The notes: generated from the sequence alone by a model not told the origin. A DNA stretch of 64,000 nt from Pseudooceanicola antarcticus (GCF_900215355.1 NZ_OBEA01000003.1:1-64000); one strand, 5' to 3'; counted from the first letter of the stretch, positions 36,081 to 44,691 are shown. A program made the numbers and translations.

Positions 36081-37256
36081 TCAGCCCTCGGAGCTGACCG
36101 TGCGGCGCAGGGCGCCGAGGATCTCGTCCCCGTGCTCGCCCAGTTTCGGTGCAGGGGTGCTGACGCCCGGACCGTCGCGGCGGAAGCGGAAGCCGGCGTT
36201 GGGAATGCGGGTAGGCTGGCCGGTGGCGGGGTCCTCGACCTCCAGGAAGATGTCGCGCGCGGTGACCTGCGGCAGCTCCAGCGCCTCGGACAGCGGGCGC
36301 ACCTTGCCGGCGGGCACCCCGGCCTCGGCCAGCAGGGTTTCCCACTCCTGGGCCGACTTCTGGGCAAAGCGCGCCGTCAGCAGGGCCGTCAGCTCGTCAT
36401 CGTGCTCAAGGCGTGCGGGGCCGGTGGCGAACCGGGGGTCTTCCAGCAGGGTTTCCAGCTCCATGGCCCGGAATAGGCGCTCGACCTGCACCTGCTGCAC
36501 GGCGCCCAGGGTGATCTCTCCGTCGCCCGTGGGAAAGGTGTCGGCCGTCGGCATCCCCGAGAAGCCCCGGTTGCCGGCCCGCACCGGCTCCTTGCCGGCG
36601 ATCAGCAACGGCGCCACGACCGAGCTCATCAGCACCATCGTCGCGTCCATCATCGAGACGTCCACGACCTGGCCGCGCCCCTCGGGGTCGGCCTGGCGCT
36701 GCACGTAGGCCGCAAGCACGGCGAAGGCCGAGAGCAGGGCAGTGTAGGTGTCGACGATGGGGAAGCCGATGCGCTGCGCAGGCTCGCCCTCGTGGCCGGA
36801 CAGGTACATCAGGCCGGACATGCTCTGGATCACCTGGTCGATGGCCGGATAGTCGCGCATGGGCCCTTCCTGGCCGAAGCCCGAAACAGAGCAATAGATC
36901 AGGCCGGGATGGGCCTTGGTCATCGCATCGGCCCCCAGACCAAGCCGGTCGGCGACACCGGGCCGGAAGTTTTCCAGCATGATGTCACAGGTGCCGACGA
37001 TATCCCGCGCGGCCTGCAGCCCCTCGGGGTCCTTGAGATCCAGCACCACCGATTTCTTGCCCGCGTTGGAGGACAGGAACGGCTCGGCCATGCCCTGACG
37101 TCCCGGCTCGCGGGTGTAGTGGCGCATGGCATCGCCAGCGGGTGGTTCTATCTTGATGACCTCTGCGCCCAGGAGGCACAGGAACTGGGTGGCCAGGGGC
37201 CCGGCGATCACATGGCTGAAATCCGCGATCCTCACGCCCGCGAGCGGCTGCGCCAT
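36081..37256 (-). CDS. CaiB/BaiF family CoA-transferase
   Basis: The 391-residue protein is a family III CoA-transferase, which moves CoA between acyl groups through an aspartyl-CoA intermediate. The catalytic Asp169 is in GFPIVDTYTALL, at the same number as in formyl-CoA transferase. LLGAEVIKIEPPAGD, KKSVVLDLKDPEG and ENFRPGVADRLGLG are family marks. GGAGGAG lies before the start. A 19-bp inverted repeat lies 28 bases upstream, and the MarR gene follows on the same strand further up. The acyl substrate is unknown; the divergent dehydratase-like operon suggests one pathway. Confidence 0.88.
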   Translation of the reverse strand: MAQPLAGVRIADFSHVIAGPLATQFLCLLGAEVIKIEPPAGDAMRHYTREPGRQGMAEPFLSSNAGKKSVVLDLKDPEGLQAARDIVGTCDIMLENFRPGVADRLGLGADAMTKAHPGLIYCSVSGFGQEGPMRDYPAIDQVIQSMSGLMYLSGHEGEPAQRIGFPIVDTYTALLSAFAVLAAYVQRQADPEGRGQVVDVSMMDATMVLMSSVVAPLLIAGKEPVRAGNRGFSGMPTADTFPTGDGEITLGAVQQVQVERLFRAMELETLLEDPRFATGPARLEHDDELTALLTARFAQKSAQEWETLLAEAGVPAGKVRPLSEALELPQVTARDIFLEVEDPATGQPTRIPNAGFRFRRDGPGVSTPAPKLGEHGDEILGALRRTVSSEG

Positions 37257-37283
37257 AGGTCTCCTCCCCCTTGGCTCTTCAAT

Positions 37284-37302
37284 TAGTTTCTATTGGAAAC
37301 TA
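37284..37302. promoter_or_regulatory. Putative MarR operator upstream of the CoA-transferase gene
   Basis: TAGTTTC-TATTG-GAAACTA is a perfect 7-5-7 inverted repeat between the MarR gene and the CoA-transferase gene. The same 7-5-7 pattern recurs at 37897-37915, before the divergent operon. Confidence 0.6.
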
Positions 37303-37347
37303 GTTGGGCGGGGAAAGTCAAGCGCTCAGGTCGGCACGGATGCGCGT

Positions 37348-37818
37348 TCAGGACTGGTAGGAGTCGATCAGCCGCCAGAGGAAAGAGAAGAAGAGCTCTC
37401 GTTCCTCGGGTGTCAGCGCGGCCATGAGACGCTCTTGCGAGGCCTCCATGTCCTTGCGCATGGCGGTGAAGCGCGCCGTGCCGGTCTCGCTGAGATAGAG
37501 CGCGTTGAACCGCTGGTCGCCCTCTTCCTTGCGCCGCTCGATGAGCGAGGCGGCCACCATCTCGTTGATGGCCTTGGTCAGGGCGGATTTCTTCAGCACC
37601 ACCGCATCTGCCAGCTGCTTCTGAGAAATGCCGGGGTTCAGCGCGATGAGGTTCAGCAGGGCGACCTGGCCGGCCGCCAGGTCGTGCGCCTTCAGGAAAG
37701 CGGCGGTGTCTTCCAGGAGCCAGGCGCGCAGAACGCGGGTCACAAAAGAGATGTCGCGCCCCAGATACCCCAGCGTCACGCCATTTCTTTCAATCTTGTC
37801 AGTGGGATCGTTGCTCAT
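37348..37818 (-). CDS. MarR-family transcriptional regulator
   Basis: The 156-residue protein has the MarR winged-helix plan: an N-terminal dimer helix, then the recognition region ISQKQLADAVVLKKSALTKAINEMVAASLIERRKEEGDQR in the usual order of helix-turn-helix and wing (about residues 64-103), and C-terminal dimer helices ending FFSFLWRLIDSYQ. MarR proteins of CoA-linked pathways often bind an acid or its CoA thioester. It is 91 bases from the CoA-transferase gene (same strand) and 120 from the divergent dehydratase operon, with matching inverted repeats at both targets. Confidence 0.88.
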   Translation of the reverse strand: MSNDPTDKIERNGVTLGYLGRDISFVTRVLRAWLLEDTAAFLKAHDLAAGQVALLNLIALNPGISQKQLADAVVLKKSALTKAINEMVAASLIERRKEEGDQRFNALYLSETGTARFTAMRKDMEASQERLMAALTPEERELFFSFLWRLIDSYQS

Positions 37819-37864
37819 GCCCGCCCTTTCGCAATGCCAAATGGCTAAAGGTCGGAAGGGGGTA

Positions 37865-37885
37865 TGTCAATTTCCGGCATTGACA
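37865..37885. promoter_or_regulatory. Back-to-back -35 elements of divergent promoters
   Basis: GTCAAT-TTCCGGC-ATTGAC is a perfect inverted repeat (37866-37884). Its arms give TTGACA on the plus strand (37880-37885) and TTGACA on the minus strand (37870-37865), facing away from each other. The -10 regions are poor on both sides, as is common for regulated promoters. Confidence 0.5.
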
Positions 37886-37896
37886 AAAGGGTGAAA

Positions 37897-37915
37897 CAGT
37901 TTCCAAAGTGAACTA
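37897..37915. promoter_or_regulatory. Putative MarR operator before the dehydratase-like operon
   Basis: CAGTTTC-CAAAG-TGAACTA repeats the 7-5-7 layout of the site at 37284 with 12 of 14 arm bases identical. It lies 11 bases past the plus-strand -35 element and 23 bases before the GTG start, where it would block the promoter. Confidence 0.55.
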
Positions 37916-37938
37916 ATAAGACGCGAGGGAGGAGACTC

Positions 37939-39021
37939 GTGAGAGCACTGGAAGAACTTCTGCAGGCCTTCGAGAGGCGTGCAGACGGGAGGAACGATGC
38001 GAGCGGCGCGCCGCTGGTCGGGATCTTTGGCGACGGCTTGCCCGAAGCGCTGATCCATGCGGCCGGCGCCACCCCGGTCGAGGTCAAGGCACCGCCGCTG
38101 GCCGATGCGACCACCGGGCCGCAGCGGCCCGAGGTGACCGAGATCGCAGAGCCTTTCCTTGATGATTTTGCCGCCCGGTTCCTGCATCGGCTGGCCGATG
38201 GCGCCTTCGATCACATGGCGATGGTGGTCTTTGCCCGCGATGACGTGGCCGCGCTGACCGCCTACCAATATGCCACCGAGATGCGCCGCCTCGGGATGTT
38301 GCCCGCCACCGGGCCGCGCCTGCACCTGTGGTCGCTCCTGCACAGCGAGGGCGCCGCCGCGGAGCGCTTCAACCGGACCGAGCTGGACCGGCTGGAGAGC
38401 GCCTTGCAGCAGGTGACGGGGCAGGGGATCGACACCGACGCCCTGGCCCGCGCACAGCAGCAGGAGGCCCGCCGCCTGGCCGCGCTTGCGCGTCTCGCCT
38501 CCCATCCGCAGGCCTTCGCCCTGCGCAACGCGGGCCGCTGGCTGGAGGCCGGACACCACGCCAACCTGCTGGACAGCCTGCCCGCGCCGGAGCCCGCAAC
38601 CGGCCGCCGTATCGGTCTCGTCGGCACGGCCTGTGATCTGCCGGTGCTGCACCAGCTGGCCCAGGAGCTGGGTCACGTCGCTGCCGACCTGACCCCCTAT
38701 GGCGACATCTGGCCCGGCAATCACGCCGGTCCCGAGGGGGTCGGGGCGCTGATCGACAGCGTCGCCACCCACCCGCTTCACCTGCGCGCCAACCCGGCCT
38801 CGAAGTTCGACACCGCCCTGGCCGACGGGCTGGAGGGCTGCGACCTGGTGCTGGCCGCTGTGGATCGCAATGATGATGGTTTCGGCTGGGATCTGCCGGC
38901 GCTCTCTGCGCTCTGCAAGGCGCGCGGCACGCCGCTGGTGATGCTTGGCTTCCGTCCCTTCCGCCCCGATGCCGCCTGGCTCGAAGCCGCCCGCAACAAG
39001 ATCGCCGAGGTGCTCTCATGA
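37939..39021 (+). CDS. 2-hydroxyacyl-CoA dehydratase-like protein, C-type subunit, apparently without cluster cysteines
   Basis: The 360-residue protein follows the HgdB/FldB/HadC-type fold: VGIFGDGLPEALIHAAGATPVEV at the start, a central FDHMAMVVFARDDVAAL strand, and a C-terminal half beginning GRRIGLVGTACDLPVL. In the known enzymes a CD pair after the central strand and a further Cys near the C-terminus bind a [4Fe-4S] cluster. Here the first place reads RDD, and the late one DRNDDG; only three Cys exist, at other places (GTACD, GCDLV, ALCKA). The start is GTG 37939 with GGGAGGAG upstream. It overlaps the next gene by 4 bases. The reaction is unknown. Confidence 0.75.
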   Translation: MRALEELLQAFERRADGRNDASGAPLVGIFGDGLPEALIHAAGATPVEVKAPPLADATTGPQRPEVTEIAEPFLDDFAARFLHRLADGAFDHMAMVVFARDDVAALTAYQYATEMRRLGMLPATGPRLHLWSLLHSEGAAAERFNRTELDRLESALQQVTGQGIDTDALARAQQQEARRLAALARLASHPQAFALRNAGRWLEAGHHANLLDSLPAPEPATGRRIGLVGTACDLPVLHQLAQELGHVAADLTPYGDIWPGNHAGPEGVGALIDSVATHPLHLRANPASKFDTALADGLEGCDLVLAAVDRNDDGFGWDLPALSALCKARGTPLVMLGFRPFRPDAAWLEAARNKIAEVLS

Positions 39022-40268
39022 CCCGCGCCGCCGAAGCCGCCGCCTATCAGAAGGACTGGCTGAAGGGGCTGCGTCAGCAGATCACCTCCGGTGCCTCCTT
39101 CGCCTTCGTCAACGCCGATACCCCCCATGAGATCTTCCATTTCATGGATATGCCCATGGTGACCAACCAATGGTGGTCCGCGGTCATCGCCGCCAAGCAG
39201 CAGGCCCCCTATTTCTTCGACTGGATGGAGGACGAGGGCTTCCACGGCCACCTGCCGAAGTACAGCTCGCTGCCGCTGGTGGCGCAGCTCGAGGGCGATC
39301 CCTCGCGCCAGCCCTGGGGCGGTCTGCCCGCCCCCGCGCTGCTCTGCGCCCGGCAGAGCTCGGATGAACACGGGCGGATCTTCCGCCGCTGGTCCGAGCT
39401 GACCGGCGCACCGCTGCATCTGCTTTCGGCCCCCGGCGTCGCCGATCCGGCGCCCAACTGGTGGGAGATGGCCCGCGAGAACTGGGAAGAGCTTTATGGC
39501 ACCGACCGGCTCGACCTGTTGCAGGCCGAGATCGAAGAGCTGATCACCGCGGTCGAGGACCTCACCGGGCGCAGCTTCGACCGCGAGGGTTTTGCCGTCT
39601 ACATGGACAAGATCGACCGGATGGAGAAGATGCTGGGCGAGGTCTCGGACCTGATCGCCTCGGCACCTAAGGTCCCCATGGGTATCGCCGAACAGATGCC
39701 CAACGTGATGATCCCGCAGTGGCATCGCGGCTCGGACTGGGCGCTTTCGCACGTGAAGGGTTTCCGCGATGAGGTGGCCGAGCGCATCGAGGCCGGTCAT
39801 GCCGAATGCCCGAACGAGAAGATCCGCATGATGTGGATCGGGGCGGGGCTGTGGTTCGATACGTCCTTCTATCGCGCCTTCGAGGAAACCCATGGCGCGA
39901 CCTTCGCCTGGTCGATGTATCTGCCCTTCGCCTCCGACGGCTACATCCGCGCCGATCACGGCGACCCGGTGCGGGCGCTGGCGGCACGGGTCTCGGCGAT
40001 GAACGAACAGCTGCACCAGCCGCCCTGGGTCAATGAATGGCTGGTGGCCCAGGCAAGGAAGTACCGCATCGACGTGGCGCTGATGCTGATCCCCGAGCAC
40101 GACCGCTTCTCGGGCTATGGCTCTCTCTTTGCCAAGCGGGCGCTCGAACAGGCGGGCGTGAAGGTGATCGAGATCTGGTCGGACATGGTCGACCCGCGCG
40201 CCTGGGACCGCGAGGCCGCGGTGGCGCAGGTCACGGCAGCACTGGACGAAATGGAGGTAACGGCATGA
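39018..40268 (+). CDS. 2-hydroxyacyl-CoA dehydratase-like protein, B-type subunit, apparently without cluster cysteines
   Basis: The 416-residue partner carries the family start FAFVNADTPHEIFHFMDMPMVTNQWWSA and the C-terminal MLIPEHDRFSGYGSLFAKRALEQAGVKVIEIWSDMVDPR. Known B subunits have three cluster cysteines, in a C-x-Y segment, a TCD segment and a late C-R segment. The matching places here read PKYSSLP, RQSSDEHG and EHDRFSG. Only two Cys are present (LLCARQ and AECPNE). It is coupled to both neighbours by ATGA overlaps. With its partner it probably forms a heterodimer that handles CoA thioesters, but radical dehydration seems excluded if the alignment holds. Confidence 0.75.
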   Translation: MTRAAEAAAYQKDWLKGLRQQITSGASFAFVNADTPHEIFHFMDMPMVTNQWWSAVIAAKQQAPYFFDWMEDEGFHGHLPKYSSLPLVAQLEGDPSRQPWGGLPAPALLCARQSSDEHGRIFRRWSELTGAPLHLLSAPGVADPAPNWWEMARENWEELYGTDRLDLLQAEIEELITAVEDLTGRSFDREGFAVYMDKIDRMEKMLGEVSDLIASAPKVPMGIAEQMPNVMIPQWHRGSDWALSHVKGFRDEVAERIEAGHAECPNEKIRMMWIGAGLWFDTSFYRAFEETHGATFAWSMYLPFASDGYIRADHGDPVRALAARVSAMNEQLHQPPWVNEWLVAQARKYRIDVALMLIPEHDRFSGYGSLFAKRALEQAGVKVIEIWSDMVDPRAWDREAAVAQVTAALDEMEVTA

Positions 40269-41407
40269 GCGGAGCTCTGGACGGTCTGAAGATCGCCGAT
40301 TTCAGCTGGGTGGGCGCAGGCCCCCGCGCCACCAAGGATCTCGCCGACAATGGCGCGCTGGTGGTGAAGATCGAAAGCGCCAAGCGGCTGGACCTCGGCC
40401 GCATGTCGCCCCCCTTCGCGCGGGGCGAACGCAAGAACCACGATGCCTCGGCCTTCTTTGCCCAGACCAATACCTCGAAGAAGAGCGTCACCATCAACCT
40501 CTCGGACCCGCGCGGGATCGAGGTGGCCAAGAAGCTGGTGGCCTGGGCGGATGTCGTGGTCGAGAATTTCGGCCCCGGTTTCATGGATCGCATCGGTCTC
40601 TCCTGGGAGGTGCTGCAGGAGGTGAAGCCGGATATCATCCTGGCCTCCGTCTCGGTGGCCGGCAAGACCGGCCCGATGGCGGGCTTCCGCGGCTACGGCA
40701 ATGCCGCCGCCGCCATGTCGGGCCACGCGGACATGACCGGCTGGCCGGGCAGCGAGCCGCATATGCCGCCGCTCGCCTATGGCGACGTGGTCGCGCCGAT
40801 GATGCTGACCGTGGCGATCCTCTCGGCGCTGGAGCACCGCGACCGTACCGGGAAGGGCTGTCACGTCGATGTCAGCCAGATCGAGGCGATGGTGCATGTG
40901 GCAGGCGACCTCTTTGCCGAGATGCCCGCCGACAAACCCGCCAATCACGACCCGCTGATCGCCCCGCATGGGGTCTTCCCGGTGGCCGGAGAGGACGCCT
41001 GGATCGCCATCGCCTGCGAGGCCCGCGGCTCTGCCGAGGCACTGGCCAGCGAACTGGGTCTGGACGAGATCAGCGATGAGGCCATCGCCGCGGCCACCCG
41101 TCTGCGCGACGGCGAGGACCTGGCGCAGGCGCTTTGTGACGCCGGTGTCGCGGCGGCCATGGTGCTGGATGGCAAGGGCGTGTCGGAAAGCGCCGACCTG
41201 GAGGCGGCCTCGCATTTCGTCATCGTGGATCACCCGGTGCTTGGCCGCGCGCATATGCCCGCGCCGCCCTACCAGCTGCCCCTGACCCCCTGGCACGTGG
41301 GCCCCGCGCCCTGCCTTGGTGAACACAACCGCGAGATCTTCGTCGACACGCTTGGCATGGCGGCCGAGGACCTGGCGGCACTGCAGGAAGAGGGGGTGCT
41401 GGCATGA
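40265..41407 (+). CDS. CaiB/BaiF family CoA-transferase
   Basis: The 380-residue protein is a family III CoA-transferase. The catalytic residue is Asp174 in LAYGDVVAPMM, set 21 residues before the conserved TGKG turn as in formyl-CoA transferase. LADNGALVVKIES, KKSVTINLSDPRG and VVENFGPGFMDRIGL are typical. It overlaps both neighbours by 4 bases (ATGA) within the dehydratase-like operon, so it most likely charges or recycles the CoA on that pathway's acid. Substrate unknown. Confidence 0.87.
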   Translation: MSGALDGLKIADFSWVGAGPRATKDLADNGALVVKIESAKRLDLGRMSPPFARGERKNHDASAFFAQTNTSKKSVTINLSDPRGIEVAKKLVAWADVVVENFGPGFMDRIGLSWEVLQEVKPDIILASVSVAGKTGPMAGFRGYGNAAAAMSGHADMTGWPGSEPHMPPLAYGDVVAPMMLTVAILSALEHRDRTGKGCHVDVSQIEAMVHVAGDLFAEMPADKPANHDPLIAPHGVFPVAGEDAWIAIACEARGSAEALASELGLDEISDEAIAAATRLRDGEDLAQALCDAGVAAAMVLDGKGVSESADLEAASHFVIVDHPVLGRAHMPAPPYQLPLTPWHVGPAPCLGEHNREIFVDTLGMAAEDLAALQEEGVLA

Positions 41408-42405
41408 AGCTTCTCGAAGGATTGAAAGTCGTCGTTCTGGCCGACCGGCTGGTGGATTTCGGCGGCGTGATGCTGGCCCGCATGGGGGCCGAGGTCGTAC
41501 TGGCCGGGGCCTGCGAGATGACCGCGCCGCGCAAGGCGGCCTGGCACCATGGCATGACGCCCTCGAAGGCGCCCCTGGCCGAGCTCCTGGCCGATGCCGA
41601 TGTGCTGCTCGAGGATCGCCGCAGCGAGGACTGGCCGGATCTGAAGGGCGTGACCCTGCCCGAGACCCTGGTCCACGTGGTGGCGACGGGCTACCCCGAG
41701 GAGACGCCGCAGCGTCCCGCCACGGATCTGACGCTGATGGCGCAATCGGGGCTGATGCATGTGATCGGCACCGCGGAGGCTCCGCCCCTGCGTCTGCCGG
41801 GCGAACAGGCCTATGCGCTGACCGGCATCCAGGTGGCCACCGCCGCCCTGATGGGGCTGCGCGCGCGGCGCCTGACCGGCAAGGGCCAGCGCACCCCGCT
41901 TTCGGCGCTGCAATCGGCAACGCTGTCGAACTACCGCGAGGCGGTGATGTACGAATGGACCGGCCGCATCGGGCGACGGGTCGGCAACCGGCTGGTGCGC
42001 GGCAGCTCCGGCGTGCGGCAGGTCTGGCCCTGCAGCGACGGTTTCGTCACCTGGTCGATGATCGACAACCCCGGCATGATGCGTGCCCTGGTGCGGGTGA
42101 TGGTCGAGCAGGGCGCCGCCGGAGAGCTGGCCGAGGTCGACTGGGGCGCGATCCTGGTGGCCGATACCGACCAGGAGGTGATCGACCGCTGGCAGGGCAT
42201 CGTGGCCAAGTTCTTTGCCCGCCATGACCGCGCCACCCTGGCGGGCTGGTCGCTGGAACATGGCTGGGGCCTCTCGGCGATCACCAAGCTTTCGGAGGTG
42301 CCCGAAAGCCCGCAGATGAAGGCGCGCGGCATCTTCCCCGATGGCGGCACCCTGCCGACGGGTCCGCTCTTTGCCGTGCATCCGGCGAAAGGAGGGGCGG
42401 CATGA
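41404..42405 (+). CDS. CaiB/BaiF-like protein with catalytic Asp replaced
   Basis: The 333-residue protein is shorter than its two relatives on either side (380 and 398). It lacks most of the loop between the first Rossmann strands and the ENFRPG region, which here reads DVLLEDRRSEDWPDL. At the place of the catalytic Asp, 21 residues before TGKGQ, there is Tyr137 in GEQAYALTG. It may be an inactive partner subunit that forms heterodimers with a neighbouring CoA-transferase; family III enzymes form interlocked dimers. It is coupled on both sides by ATGA overlaps, and no frameshift is seen, so it is a maintained gene. Confidence 0.78.
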   Translation: MKLLEGLKVVVLADRLVDFGGVMLARMGAEVVLAGACEMTAPRKAAWHHGMTPSKAPLAELLADADVLLEDRRSEDWPDLKGVTLPETLVHVVATGYPEETPQRPATDLTLMAQSGLMHVIGTAEAPPLRLPGEQAYALTGIQVATAALMGLRARRLTGKGQRTPLSALQSATLSNYREAVMYEWTGRIGRRVGNRLVRGSSGVRQVWPCSDGFVTWSMIDNPGMMRALVRVMVEQGAAGELAEVDWGAILVADTDQEVIDRWQGIVAKFFARHDRATLAGWSLEHGWGLSAITKLSEVPESPQMKARGIFPDGGTLPTGPLFAVHPAKGGAA

Positions 42406-43598
42406 CCCCCGTCCTCGAAGGTCTGCGCGTGCTGGATTTCTCGCGGCTGCTGCCGGGGCCCTATTGCTCGTGGCTGCTGGCCGACCAGGGGGCCGAGGTC
42501 ATCCGGGTCGAGAACCCGCGTGAGCTGGCCAAGCAGGCCAAGGTCTTCGGATGGGACAAGCTGGACGAGACGGGCCGCGCGCGGCAGCGGGCACGGGACA
42601 TGCTGGCGCGGGGCAAACGCTCGGTGCAGCTGGACATCGGCTCGGAAGCCGGACGTGCCGCGCTGCTGAAGCTGGCGGCCAGCTGCGACGTGGTGATCGA
42701 GGATTACCGCCCCGGCGTGCTGGCGGGGCTGGGGCTGGGCTACGAGGACATGGCGCAGGTGAACCCGGCTTTGGTCTACACCAGTCTGACGCTTTGCGGC
42801 CAGACCGGCCCCTTGCGCGACAAGCCGGGCCATGACCCGGTGGCGCTGGCGCTCTCGGGCGTGCTGTCGCGCACCGGAGAGGACCCCGAGGCACCGGGCC
42901 TGCCCGGTGTGCCCTCCGCCGATGTCACCACCGGCGCCCATGCCGCCTTCGCCACGCTGGCCGCCGTGATGGCGGCGCGCACGACGGGGCAGGGGCGGCA
43001 CGTGGACGTGGCGATGACCGATTGCGCCATGACGCTGGTGGCCAATATCGTCTCGCGCTACGAAACCCCGGCAGAGGCACCGCCGCGCGGCACCCGCCGG
43101 GCCGACCTGGGCCTCTGGCGCTGCGCCGATGGCGCCTGGCTCTGCACCACGGACATGGAGCCGCGCTACTGGGTGAAGTTCTGCGAGGTCATGGGCCATC
43201 CGGAGTTCATTCCGGCCCAGCTCGACCCCGCGCGCCGGCCTGAGATTCGCGCCACCCTGGCCGAGGCCTTTGCCCAGGAGCCCCGCGCCCACTGGCTTGC
43301 CCTCTTCGAGGAGGCGGGCACCCAGTTCGCGCCGGTGAACGACGTCACCGAAGCCCTGGCCGAGCCGCATCTGCGCGCGCGCGGCATGGTGGTCGAGGTC
43401 GACGCTCCGGGCGGCGGGCTGACCCAGCTGGGCCCGCCGGTGCGCCTTGGCGGCGAACCCGCCCCCAGCCCGGCCGTGCTGCCGGGCACCGATACACAGG
43501 CCATCCTGGCCGACCTGGGGCTTGCCCCCGCAGAGATTGCCGCGCTCACCGGAGGAGGTGAGAACGGCGAAGACCGGACGCAAAGGTCCGGCACCTGA
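42402..43598 (+). CDS. CaiB/BaiF family CoA-transferase
   Basis: The 398-residue protein is a full family III CoA-transferase. Catalytic Asp174 is in PSADVTTGAH, the usual (A/G)DxxTG context. LLADQGAEVIRVENP, RSVQLDIGSEAG and VIEDYRPGVLAGLGLGY are family marks, close to alpha-methylacyl-CoA racemase relatives, so racemase activity is a possible alternative. It is the last of the five coupled genes. The TRAP binding-protein gene starts 39 bases later behind GGGAGG, so the transporter probably belongs to the same transcript. Confidence 0.87.
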   Translation: MTPVLEGLRVLDFSRLLPGPYCSWLLADQGAEVIRVENPRELAKQAKVFGWDKLDETGRARQRARDMLARGKRSVQLDIGSEAGRAALLKLAASCDVVIEDYRPGVLAGLGLGYEDMAQVNPALVYTSLTLCGQTGPLRDKPGHDPVALALSGVLSRTGEDPEAPGLPGVPSADVTTGAHAAFATLAAVMAARTTGQGRHVDVAMTDCAMTLVANIVSRYETPAEAPPRGTRRADLGLWRCADGAWLCTTDMEPRYWVKFCEVMGHPEFIPAQLDPARRPEIRATLAEAFAQEPRAHWLALFEEAGTQFAPVNDVTEALAEPHLRARGMVVEVDAPGGGLTQLGPPVRLGGEPAPSPAVLPGTDTQAILADLGLAPAEIAALTGGGENGEDRTQRSGT

Positions 43599-43637
43599 GC
43601 CCGAAGACCAAGGGCTCGTGTTTCAAGGGAGGATACG

Positions 43638-44639
43638 ATGAAACACATGACCAAGACCCTGGCCGCCCTGGTGGCCCTCGTTCCGGCCGGCTCGCTGATG
43701 GCCGCGGACTTCAACATGACCTATGCCTCGCCCTACACGACCAGCCATCCCTACGGGAAGGCGGACGCCGAGTGGATCGAGCGGATCGAAGAGCAGACCG
43801 ATGGTCGGGTCTCGATCACCCCCTATTGGGGCCGTGCCCTGATCACCAGCCGTGAAGGCGTCGATGAACTGGCCGCCGGGATCGCCGATATCTCTTACAT
43901 CGCGCCGATCTACGCCCGTTCGGGCTACGACATGAACCGTCTCGTGCCGGGCATGTTCTATGGCTACACCGACCCCGAGAAGGTGCTGTCGGTCTACATG
44001 GACCTGGTCGATGACTACCCCGTCTTCGGTGAAGAGCTGGGTGTCCACGTGGTCGGCTACAACGTCGGCACGCCGATGCACATGCTGCTGCGCAACGGCC
44101 CGGTCGAGACCCTCGACGATCTGAAGGGCCTGCGCATCCGCTCGGCCGTGGACTTCATCGGCCCCCTCGCCACCTACGGCGCCGAGGGCGTGACCATGCC
44201 GATGACCGAGACCTACCCCTCGCTCGAGAAGGGTGTCCTGGACGGTGTGATCGCCCCCTACGAGGCGCTGAAGTCGCTCTCCTTCGCCGAGGTGGTCAGC
44301 TACTACTCGGAGCTGCCGCACAGCCGCGGTGCCTATCCCTCGCGCGCCGTGAACATGGCCAAGTGGGAAAGCCTGCCGGATGACATCAAGGCCGTCTTCG
44401 ATGCCAATACCGAATGGCTGAGCGCCCGGACCCTCGAGCTCTCCATCGAGGCCGAGGCCGCGGGCCGCGCCTATGGTGAAGAGGAAGGCGTGGTCTTCAA
44501 CTCCGTCGCCCCCGAGGTCGTGGCCGAATATGCCACGGCCTTCGCCCCGGCGATGGAGGAGGTCGCGGCAGAACTCGATGCCATGGGCAAGCCCGGCTCC
44601 GAGGTGCTGGGCAAGATCCGCGCGGCCTACGAAGAGTGA
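43638..44639 (+). CDS. TRAP transporter, substrate-binding protein (DctP family)
   Basis: The 333-residue periplasmic protein has a signal peptide (cut near LMAAD, about residue 22) and the TRAP-P pattern: FNMTYASPYTTSHPYGKADAEW, the central LKGLRIRSAVDFIG with the conserved Arg that binds a carboxylate, and MPMTETYPSLEKGVLDGVIAP. It therefore binds an organic acid, and its place after CoA-transferase genes suggests this is the pathway's substrate. A strong hairpin follows before the membrane subunit genes. Confidence 0.92.
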   Translation: MKHMTKTLAALVALVPAGSLMAADFNMTYASPYTTSHPYGKADAEWIERIEEQTDGRVSITPYWGRALITSREGVDELAAGIADISYIAPIYARSGYDMNRLVPGMFYGYTDPEKVLSVYMDLVDDYPVFGEELGVHVVGYNVGTPMHMLLRNGPVETLDDLKGLRIRSAVDFIGPLATYGAEGVTMPMTETYPSLEKGVLDGVIAPYEALKSLSFAEVVSYYSELPHSRGAYPSRAVNMAKWESLPDDIKAVFDANTEWLSARTLELSIEAEAAGRAYGEEEGVVFNSVAPEVVAEYATAFAPAMEEVAAELDAMGKPGSEVLGKIRAAYEE

Positions 44640-44648
44640 TGTGCTCTT

Positions 44649-44677
44649 CCCGGAGGGGCTTTGGCTCCTCCGGGTTT
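44649..44677 (+). terminator. Intra-operon stem-loop after the TRAP binding-protein gene
   Basis: CCCGGAGGGGC and GCTCCTCCGGG pair over 11 positions (one G-T) around TTTG and end in TTT. It can partly terminate, giving more binding protein than membrane subunits. Confidence 0.65.
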
Positions 44678-44691
44678 GTGGAAGGACGAAC

